From Microbispora bryophytorum (GTDB lineage: Bacteria > Actinomycetota > Actinomycetes > Streptosporangiales > Streptosporangiaceae), in NCBI RefSeq assembly GCF_006874465.1, contig NZ_VIRL01000003.1, forward strand, positions 186,001-250,000: a stretch of 64,000 nt of DNA, given 5' to 3'. Made by a program: the position numbers and the translations under genes. Below, in pieces: positions 41,272 through 51,000 of this stretch. The notes below the pieces were generated by a model that did not search any database, was not told the origin of the DNA, and worked only from the letters and a program-made list of their open reading frames with translations. The number at the start of each line of letters is the position of its first letter. Positions within the stretch are counted from its first letter, which is position 1.

Positions 41272-41706
41272 ATGAACACGACCGGGGGACAGACGCCGGA
41301 CGCCGCCGGGATGCGGGCGTACGCCGAGGAACTGCGGGCCACGTTCATGCGCCTGCAGGAGGAGGCGCCCGCGCTGCACGAGAAGGCGCGTGCCGTGCAG
41401 GTGACGGAGAAGTCGCGCGACGGGCTCGTGGCGGCCACCGTCGGCGCGAACGGCGACCTGATCAGGCTCGACCTCGACCCGCGCATCTACCGGCGGCAGG
41501 ACGCGCGGGGCCTGGCCGACGCCATCACGCGGACCATCCACGCCGCCGTGGCCAAGGCCCAGGACCGGGTCGTCGAGATCTTCGCGCCGCTCATCCCCGC
41601 CGAGCAGATGAGGGCACACATCGGCGGTGACCTCGACGCGGTGCTCGAACAGATGTCGATGCAGATGCCGATGCAGACGCCGAGGCGGACACCGGAGGGG
41701 CCATGA
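41272..41706 (+). CDS. YbaB/EbfC-family protein (copy 4)
   Basis: About 144 residues, opening with a helix (AGMRAYAEELRATFMRLQEE), the YbaB-type sheet (DGLVAATVGANGDLIRLDLDP) and long helices (ARGLADAITRTIHAAVAKAQ). The tail is Met/Gln-rich. ATG 41272 is used; a GTG one codon earlier is possible. The stop overlaps the next ATG by 4 bp. An AT-rich GATAAT at 41214-41219 may be the promoter -10 for this stretch. The operon it opens leads to the giant gene, so it is a candidate dedicated chaperone or DNA-binding partner for that product. Confidence 0.82.
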   Translation: MNTTGGQTPDAAGMRAYAEELRATFMRLQEEAPALHEKARAVQVTEKSRDGLVAATVGANGDLIRLDLDPRIYRRQDARGLADAITRTIHAAVAKAQDRVVEIFAPLIPAEQMRAHIGGDLDAVLEQMSMQMPMQTPRRTPEGP

Positions 41707-42053
41707 GTGAGCTGTTCGAGGTGAACTACGTCGACATCCGTCCCCAGCAGCTCGCGAAGGGCCTGTCGCAGTGGCACGCCGCCTCGTCCGACACGGAGAG
41801 CGGCTACGCCGCCAGCCTGGGGGAGATCCGTCGGCTCAACGCCGCCGAGCCGTGGGGGCAGGACAAGGCCGGGGCCGCCTTCCGCTCCGCCTACATGCAG
41901 GGCGACGGGCCCGACACGGTGATGAAGCAGGGTGAGGACCTTGCCGCGAAGGTGGTCGAGCTCGGCCCGACCGTGCGGCGCAGCGCCGAGAACGCCCGGG
42001 GAATGGACGCCCAACGGGCCAGAGAGGTACGCGAGATCCTGAAACGGGTCTGA
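41703..42053 (+). CDS. WXG100-like protein (PWGQD type)
   Basis: A 116-residue protein. Helix 1 (AKGLSQWHAASSDTESGYAA) is followed by the turn AEPWGQDKAGAAF, the PWG-D variant of the WXG motif common in actinobacteria. Helix 2 carries DTVMKQGEDLAAKVVELG. It overlaps the YbaB-like gene by 4 bp, and its stop is 2 bp before the ATG of the 3288-residue gene. This pattern, a WXG-like partner directly before a giant protein, is how ESX polymorphic-toxin-type effectors are usually arranged. It is therefore the likely targeting partner of the giant. Confidence 0.88.
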   Translation: MSELFEVNYVDIRPQQLAKGLSQWHAASSDTESGYAASLGEIRRLNAAEPWGQDKAGAAFRSAYMQGDGPDTVMKQGEDLAAKVVELGPTVRRSAENARGMDAQRAREVREILKRV

Positions 42054-42055
42054 CG

Positions 42056-45000
42056 ATGACGCACTCCTCCACGACCGGTACGGGCTCCGGTGCCAAGCCG
42101 GCCACGACGAACGGCGACGTCACCTCGACCGGCGACGGGCTGCCCGGCTTCGCCGACGGCGGCGGCTCTGTCGCCGACGTCACCCCCGCCTGGGGCGAGT
42201 CGCTGCCCGCCTGGGCCGACGACCTCATCGCCATGCTGACGGCGGGCCAGACATGGCCCGAGGCGAGCGAGAGCCTGCTCTGGCAGCTCGCCCGGGCCCA
42301 TCGGTCCGCGACCGTGAGCGTCGTCCAGTCCATCGATCCGGTGGGAGCCGCCGCGGTCGCCGTGCTCAGCGGGATGCAGGGCCCGTCGATGCAGGCGTTC
42401 CTGGCACGGCTCGGCGAGCACTACTCGGAGCAGTCGGGCCTGCTCGGGGTGGCGAACAACCACTTCGCCTACGCGGCGCAGGCCGACGACTACGCCCGCG
42501 CGACCCAGTATTCCAAGTTGTCCAACAACGTGATGTTCTGGATCGCGCTGATCGCCACGTTCATCGCACTCGTGGCGGCCTTCTACTCCGCCGGGGCCTC
42601 CACCCGGTTGGTCGGGCCGATCGCCGCCCGCGCCCGCGCCGAGATGGAGAGGATCCTCGAACAGCTCGCCCTCGCCGCAGGCCGTCCCGCCGCGGCCCGG
42701 GCGCTCGCCAGAGGGACCGCGCTGGCCTCGGTCCGGGCCGGCCTGCTCGGCCGCATCCTCGCCAACCCGCTGGGCAGGGAGATCGTCGAGGAGATCGGCG
42801 AGGAGATCGCCGGCGACGGCATCGCCCAGTTCCAGCAGGGGAAGATGGGCACCCGGGACGGCTGGGAGTGGAAGATGACGAGCGCCGCCGCCCTGGGCGC
42901 GGCGGGCGGCGCGGCCGTCGGCATGGGGGCCGCGCGCCCCGTCAGCAACCTGGTCAACAGGACGCCCCTGCTCAGGAGGCTGAACACCGACGCCCCCGGC
43001 TTCGGCAACGCGTTCAAGCGCTTCCCCGGCCGGGCGCTGACGACCGGCCTGACCAATGTGATCGCCTCTCCGGCCGGAAGCGTCCTCGCCAACGGGCTCG
43101 TGTACGGCCAGTGGGAGATGCCCGACGGGGAGTCGCTGCTCGGAGCCGCCCTGTCGGGCGCCGCCCGTACGAACACGATCAGCCCGTTCAACCTGGACGC
43201 GATCGAGGCGGGTATCAGCCCGCGTACCGCCCTGGCCTCGGCGTACGACACCAGCCTGCGCACCGACCTGACCCGTGCCCTCTCCGGTACGTCTCCGGCC
43301 TCCGCCGCCGGGCAGCCTTCGGGCGGCGATCCGGGGGCCGCGTCCACGAACACGGCCGGCGGCGGCCAGATCACAGGCACCGGCGGGTCCACGGGCTCGG
43401 GGAGCACGAGCCCCGCGTCCGTCGCGGGGCAGCCCTCCGGCGGCCAGCCCGCCACATCCGGCGCCGGCCAGACTGCGGCCGCGACGCCGAGCGGGTCCAC
43501 CCAGGCGGCGAGCACAGCGCCGTCCCCCGCAGCGTCCGGCCAGGCAACGGCCGCTTCCTCCGCCACCAGCGCTCCGTCGGCCACCGCCGGCCAGCCCGCT
43601 GCCACCGGGGTCGGCCAGGCGGGGGCCGCGACGCCGAGCGGGTCCACCCAGGCGGCGAGCACCGCGCCGTCCCCCGCACCGTCCGGCGCGGGCCCAACGA
43701 ACCCCGGCATAGGCAGTGCCGCCAACGCGGGTGGTGCCGCCCCCGGCACGGCCGGTTCCGGCACGCCCGCCCCGGCCACACCCGCCACCTCCACCGCGAG
43801 CCCCACTCCGGCCGCGAGCCCCACGTCGGCCCCCGCGTCCACGGGGACGCCCTCCGTCGCGCCGTCGGCCGCATCTCTTCCCGGTGGCGCCACCTCACCC
43901 GCCACGTCATCCGCCGCGGCGTCACCGGCTGCGGCGGCTGCCCCGGGCCCGGGTGCTCAGGCCCCGGCTGCCTCGGCCTCGGCGTCCTCCGGGACGACCG
44001 CCGGCACCACTTCCGGCAGCGCCGCGCTGCAGGCTTCGGCTCGTACCGCGGTCTCCGACGTGCTGTTCACGATCGCGCCCGACGTGCTCTTCCTGCGCGA
44101 CGGCCAGGGCGCCAGGCTGACCGGTCCCGACGGAAGGTCGATACAACTGCCGGGCGAGGACATGAAGGCCCTCGCGGATCGACTGACGGCGCGTGCCGCC
44201 GAGGGGGTGGACACACCTCGGCTCCGCGCGGAGGCGGCCGCCCTGCTGGGGGCGAGGATCGCTGAGGAGAGCCAGGGGCTCCCGGTCGAGGGGGCCCTCG
44301 ACGCGCTCGCCCGGCTCGCCGACGCGACGCCGGACAGCCGCGCCGCCGCAGTTGCTGTGGCGGGCGAGGTGCTGGAGGACAACCCACGCGGCTGGCGGCC
44401 CGACCGGCTGAGCGACGCGGGGGCCGGACTGGTGGAGGAGGCGGTGGTCCCGCCGCACGGACTCGACCACGCCCTTCGCGTCGGCCGCTCCTCCGACATC
44501 GCTGCGGACATCGTCCGGCGCGCCGAGAGCCTCGCCGGGATCGCGTCCGCCTCCGGCACGAACGGGACACCCAACCCGGCGAGCGGAGGCCAGGCCGTCG
44601 CGGCCTCCGCCGGGGCGTCGTCGAACGCCGCGGCCTCGCCCAACACGGCCAACTCCAACACGGCCAACTCCAACACGGGGGCCGCTCCGGCGGCGAACTC
44701 CGCTCAAACGGCCAACCCGGCGCGGCCCGGCACGCGGCCGGGACCCCGTACGACCCGGGGGCGGGGGAACGTGACCGCCCGGCCCATCGTGCGGAGCCTG
44801 TTCGTCGCCGACGGCAGGCCGCCGCACCTGGCCGACCTGTCGCAGCAGGAGGCGGAGCGGGGCTTCCTATCGCTCCGCGCGTCCGACGTGGCTCCCGATG
44901 TGACGGCGCTGAGAACAGCCGGTGAGCAGACGGTCGTGGTGGACACGGGCCGGCTCGGCGCGCAGCACTTCCGGTTCGAGGTCGGCCCGGTACGCGGCGG

Positions 45001-48000
45001 CCGTCTCGCCAGGACCGGGGTCCGGTCCGGCACTGCCGCAGACCCCCACGTCGTACGGCTGTCGCCGCGCCTGGCGAACGACATCCTGCCCCGGGTGTGG
45101 CTGCACGAGATCAGCGACGTCTTCCAGCGGATGTCCGGCCCCCGGCAGGGCGTGATTCGCTCCTTCCTGAGCCGGACGGCCGAGCCGGACGCGACGGCCT
45201 GCGTCACGGCCCGTTATCGCGAGCACGCGCTCCTGGACAGGCAGTGGCGGGCGGCGCCGGCACAGGAGCGCCCCGCCATCGTGCACGAGATCGAGCAACT
45301 GGGGCGTGAGATCGAGAGGCTCGGGCACGCCGCCCCGGCATCGCCCTGGTCGGCGCCCCGGCCATCCGCCGCACCCCAGCCGGCCCCCGACCCCGCGACA
45401 CAGACCTCCACCGCGCAGACCTCCACTGCGCAGAGCCCCGCCCCGCAGAGCCCCGCCGCGCCCGATCCGGTGGCGGATCTGCTCGGGCTGGCCCGCGCCC
45501 AGCAGGACACGCTGACGAAAGCCGCCGACGAGCTGCTCAAGGCGGTCAAGGGGAAGATCGACAGCACTAAGGCGGCCACGGCCGACGCGAAGAAGGCCGA
45601 GGAGGCCGCCGAGAAGGCGTCGCAGGAACAGGACCGCGGCGCCGGGGAACGCCGTCGCAAGGCGCTGGCGGACCGCGACGCCCACCGGGCGAGCGCCGAG
45701 CGCGCCGGCCAGAGCAAGGAGGCGTACGCGCGGGCGGTGCGGCAGGCGGTCGAGGCACGCAGGGCGTACCAGACGCTGGAGAGCGCCCTGAACGCCGTCC
45801 CCGCGGGCCGGACGGGCACGCCGCCGGCGGAGATCGCCAGGCTGGCCCGGGAGGCGGAGGCCGCCCACACCGCGTACAAGGAGGCGTTCGCGGAGGCCCT
45901 GCCCGCGCCCGAGGTCCTGTCGGAGGCGACGCCCGCGGGCCGGCTGCCCCATCTCGAACGGCTCACGCAGGTCGTCAACGACATGCTCGAACGCGCCGGG
46001 GTCGACCACCGCTACGCGCCCGACGAGCTGTCGCACGTGTTGCGGTCGAACTTCAGGTGGGTGGTGTCGCAGGACGGGGTGCTGCTGCGGGTGGGCCGCG
46101 GCACCCGGGCCGAGCTGCGGTTGCGGCTGAGGGTGACGGACCTGGTCGAGGTCTTCGGCCATCCGGTGCGGCACTCCCAGTCGATGCTCGGCCAGTTGCC
46201 GCAGGGCGGCCGCTCGGCCTCCGCCACCGCCAACCGTGCGGTGCGCCTGGCGCCGAATCTCGACCTGAACGCCCTGACCAAGCCGTGGCAGGACACCCAC
46301 TGGCTCGGGATGCTGATGAAGTTCGGCGTGTTCAGGATCGGCTCCACTTTCGGCAGGAGCGAGTCGTTCAACGGCAACGCGTCGGATTTCGCGCTGGCCG
46401 GCGCGGTGCAGGACAACGCGGGCGAGGCGCTGGTGCTCGACGGGCTCGCCTCGGCGGAGGTGGAGCTGCGCACCGCGACCGGCGCCGAGACGGCACGCGT
46501 GGACGGCGGCACGGCCGGCGACGCCGGGAGCCTTCGGATGTATCTGCCGCACACGCACGCGCAGCGGGGGCCGGCCGAGGTCACCCGGATTCACCCGAAA
46601 GAGCGGCAGCGCACGCCGTTCCCCGAGCACGCGGTCACCGGGCTGACCGGGTTGCAGGACCTCGCCGAGCGCACCGCGGCGCGGATCGGCCACTCCGAGG
46701 TCGGCGGCATGACTCGCGACCAGATCTTCACGATCATGACGAAGGAGCTGCCGGCCCGGCTCGGTGAGGCCATCAACGACCCCGAGGGACTGCGCCGCCC
46801 GATCACCGTCAACGGGCGGGTGATCGGCTATGTGCAGATTCACACCGAGGTCATGATGGACACGGCGCGGCCGGTCGGCACGCCGAGCACCAAGCACCGC
46901 CTGGAACGGCTGCGTGTGGGGTTCTCGGGCGCGTCGGGCTCGCGCTCGGCCGGCCGGTCCTTCGAGATCAGGGGCACCGCGGGAGCCCAGCTTCCCGTCG
47001 GCAATCGGCACATGCTCCGCGCCGCCGGTCTCGACGGTTACAAGACCGCCACACCGCGCCTCACGGGCGGGCTCGGCCGCTCCTGGTCGCGGTCGCGGTC
47101 GATGAGCGCCGGCGGGACCGCCATCCGGCCGAGCGTGCAGCGCTGGGCGGGCCACACCCAGGCGTACGCGCTGGAGCTCGAACACACGGTGACCGTGCGG
47201 CTGAACACCGACGACGCCCCGCACACCCCTGTGGAAGGCCAGAGCAGGGGCCTGTTCCGCATGCCGGAGCCCCAGGCATACCGCTACGGCCTTCCCGTCG
47301 ACCGGTCGGCCGTACAGAAGGACGGCAGGCTCAGGGACGATCCGACGCCCGGCACCCCGGAGGGCCGCCTGCCCAGGCTGCCCGGCTGGTCGCGCAGAGC
47401 GGCGGGCGGCGCCACGGGCGCCGGGCCCGCGCTCGTGCAGGCCAGCGAGCGGCCGCAGAGCGTCAGGAACCTCGACGAGGTGCGGACGAAGGTCGAGGTG
47501 GCGTTGCGGGCGCGCGGCCTGCTGCCGGGCGAGAACGGCCGGCTGTCGCGTGACCCGCTGACCCGGGCGAGCCAGATCGCCAACATGATCGAGCTGGCCG
47601 AGCAGTTCTCCCCGGCCCGTCTGCAGACCGCGTACGACCAGGCCATGCAGGACGGCATCCTCCTCGACCTGGTGACCCAGGGCATCGGCCGGGCCAGCCG
47701 GCACCTCACCGTGCGCATCCGGCTTGCGCAGTCGGGCCAGGAGGAGTTCCAGGGCACCAGCGCCGCCGACGTCGTGACCGACCTCGACATCTCGTCGGAG
47801 ACCTCCGGCCGCTCGGTCGGCCGTTCGCGCGGCCGGTCCCGGGACGTCGGCCCCGGTCTCGGCCTGGAGACGAAGCCGGGCCAGGGCGGCTCGACCGGCG
47901 GCGGGTTCGGCGCTCACTGGAGCAAGGGGCACACGTTCTCCACGACCCTCAACGACACGGGCAACCTGGTCACGCTGGCGGAGGGCACCGCTCCGGCGGC

Positions 48001-51000
48001 GGTCTTCGAGGTCCCGCACAGGCTCACCGTGGACCTGATCGAGGACGACGGTACGGCCACGCTGCTGGCCCGGAGCGGCGACGTGTGGATGCGGGTGCTG
48101 CTGCCCTCCGACCTGCTGCCGGAGCAGCGGGCCGAGCCCTCGCCCAGCCACCCGACGTCCCCGGAGGCGCTGAGCCTGGCCACCCTGCTGCACGTGGACG
48201 GAACCGGCGTGCTCGGCTCCCTCCGGTCGGTGCTGCCGAAGGCGATGCGGCCGGGCTCGGTGTCGTTCCACCACCTCGCCGAGGCGTTCACCATGCGCAA
48301 CCTCATCTCCCACCCGGAATGGCTGCTCGCCGACCCCGCCGAACCCGCCACGACGTACAGCACCGCCCTGGCCGTGCGCCCGCGCGGCCTGCGTACGCAC
48401 CGGGCGTCGGCGTGGGTCACGGCCCGGCTGGGCGAGTCGACGTTCGTGACCGCGGCCGACCTGGTGGTCGGCGACATCAACTTCACGATGGGTGCGCACA
48501 CCACGCGGACGGAGACGCGCGGCGGACGGTCGGTGGACGCCTCGACCGGTGTGAGCGAGGCGCTGCCCGGCCCGCTCGGCGGCAAGGAGGAGGCCGGCGC
48601 GTCCGGAGCGGGGAGCAGGTCGTCGGCGATCTCCGACACGGCGATCTGGGGCAGGGAACGGCTGGCCATCGACACCGGCAAGCACTACGTGTTCGAGATG
48701 AAAGCGGACATCACGGTTTCCGGGGACGAGACGGGCAACCGGCGGGCCGACGCCGCGCCGCTGCGGGACAGGACGGTCGTCTACTCCCTTCCCGAGCGCG
48801 ACGCGCTCGATTTCTACGGCACGGGCCGGCTCAAGCTGCCCCTCGACCAGGTGGCCGACGCGGTGACGCGACTGCTGGACGGCAACCTCCGGCTCGACCC
48901 GCGTACGGCGGTGCCGCTGGTCCGCAGATACCTGGCCGACCGGGCGCTGGCGCGAAGGAACGGTCACCCCCGGCCCGACCTGGAGCACAAGCACCCCCGC
49001 GATGTGCTCACCGAGCGGCTCGCCAAGGACTTCCCGATGCGCGTGGCGGCCGAGGGGAACCGGCTCAAGCAGATGCACGACAGGCTGCCGGACCTCGCCA
49101 GCCGTGTGGACGTCCCCGACCTCTACCGTGACTCCCTCGGTGAGAGCACCGTGAAGAGGGCCGAGCTCACGGCCCCGGACGGCACGCCGACCCGCCTGAT
49201 CGACCAGGTGCTCGACCAGATCGGGAAGGTGGCGCCCGGCGCGCTGAAGCGGGACCCGGTCCTGCTGCGCAGCCTGTTCGGCGACTTCGCCGGCAAGCGC
49301 TGGTGGGGCAAGATCGACGACATGAGCGGGACGGAGGGCTTCGTCAAGACGTACTCGCTCAGGATCGGTCCGCACCTCACGGAGGACGTCACGGTCAGGA
49401 TCAGCGCGGTGCTCCACGGCGACGAGGCGACGTACGGCGGAAACGTCCACAACTTCGGCCAGATCCTCCAGGACTACACGTACACGCAGGAGGACCACGC
49501 CGAGTCGTCGGGCAAGACGTTCGGCGGCAACGCGAACGCCGGAGCGGGACAGGACGCCGGCAGCGGCGGTCGCGCGGTCGCCACCGACAGGTCGCACACC
49601 GGCACGGCCACCACCGGCACGCAGCGGACCCGCATCCAGCGCCACGCGGCATTCCGCGGCGGGCAACTCGTCGAGCATCCGCTGACCGTCACGATCGAGG
49701 TCGAACGCACCTCGAGCCGCCTGCGCGGCGCCGTCGCGAAGGCCACCCGCGTCCCCCGGGCCGGCCGTGTCACGCTGGACGGCACGATGACCCGGGTGCT
49801 GCCGGACGGCATGGTGGCGAAGGAGGGCACGGTCGCCGCGCGGCCGCCCGCCCGGCCCGACGTGCGGAGGGTCGTGCCGCCGGAGGTCTTCGCGACCGAG
49901 GGGCTCAGGGCCGACGGGCTGCTGCGCGCCGTGTTCGACCGGCTCTCCCGCAAGGACCTGCTCGGCGGGGCCGCCACCATGGAGCACTACGCCGAACTGG
50001 CCAAGGCGCTCACCGGGAACGGCCTCACGACCCGGCTGGAGCGGATGACCGGCCCCGACGGGCACCGGCTCATCCGGCTGCCCATGCCGGGCAGACCCGG
50101 CCGGGTGGTGGACGTGCGGATACACGCCGGCCTGTCCGAACCCGACCCGGTGGCCCTGGGCCTGAACGACACCGAACTCGGGCTGGTGGACCGCGAGCAG
50201 AACACCGCGGGAACGGCCACCGACCGGGGGCAGATGCTGCCGCTCGGCCGCACGTACAGCGGGGGGCACGCCGCCGGGGTCGGGGCCGACCTCGGCGCCG
50301 GCGACCAGACCGCGCAGTCGAGCTCGGGCAGCGGCGGCAACCGCGACGAGACCAGCGTCTTCGCGAAGAGCACCGGGGCCAAGGTGCGGTTCCGGGTCGA
50401 CTTCGACCTCCGGTTCGAGGTGCGCCAGGTGGCGCGCGGCGGCGCGGAGACGGTGCTGCGGACCGAGGACATCCCGCACGGCGCGACCGGCACGGCCCAT
50501 CTGATCATGTTCCAGTACGCGCTGGAGGAGATGCTGGCACGGCGCGACGCGGGCGCGACCCGGCCGCTGTGGGACTTCCACCGGCAGAGGGCGGCCACGC
50601 CCGGCGTCTTCCTCTCCCACGACACCGTGCGCGCGCTGGCCGCCAGGCAGCCGTCGTACGACCCGGCGGCACCCAGCAGAGCGATGGCCGCGGCGCTCAG
50701 AGGACGCACGGGGACGCTGCCGGTGGGCATCGTCGCCGACATCGGCCAAATGAATGCGGCGCCGACGAATGCGACGCCGGCGAATCCCACGCAGACGAAT
50801 GCGACGCCGGCGACGCCGCCCGGTTCGATGGCTCTCGTGGAGGAGGCCAGGCTGCTCGCGCGCGACCTCGGCGCCGACGTCCACCTCCACCTGAGGCGGC
50901 CGGACGGCAGCGTCGAGCGCTACCTGGCCACGCCCGCCGGCGAGCTGTCCGGCGAGTCCTTCGCCGAGGCGCTCGGCACGGTGCCGCCCGATCTGGTGGC

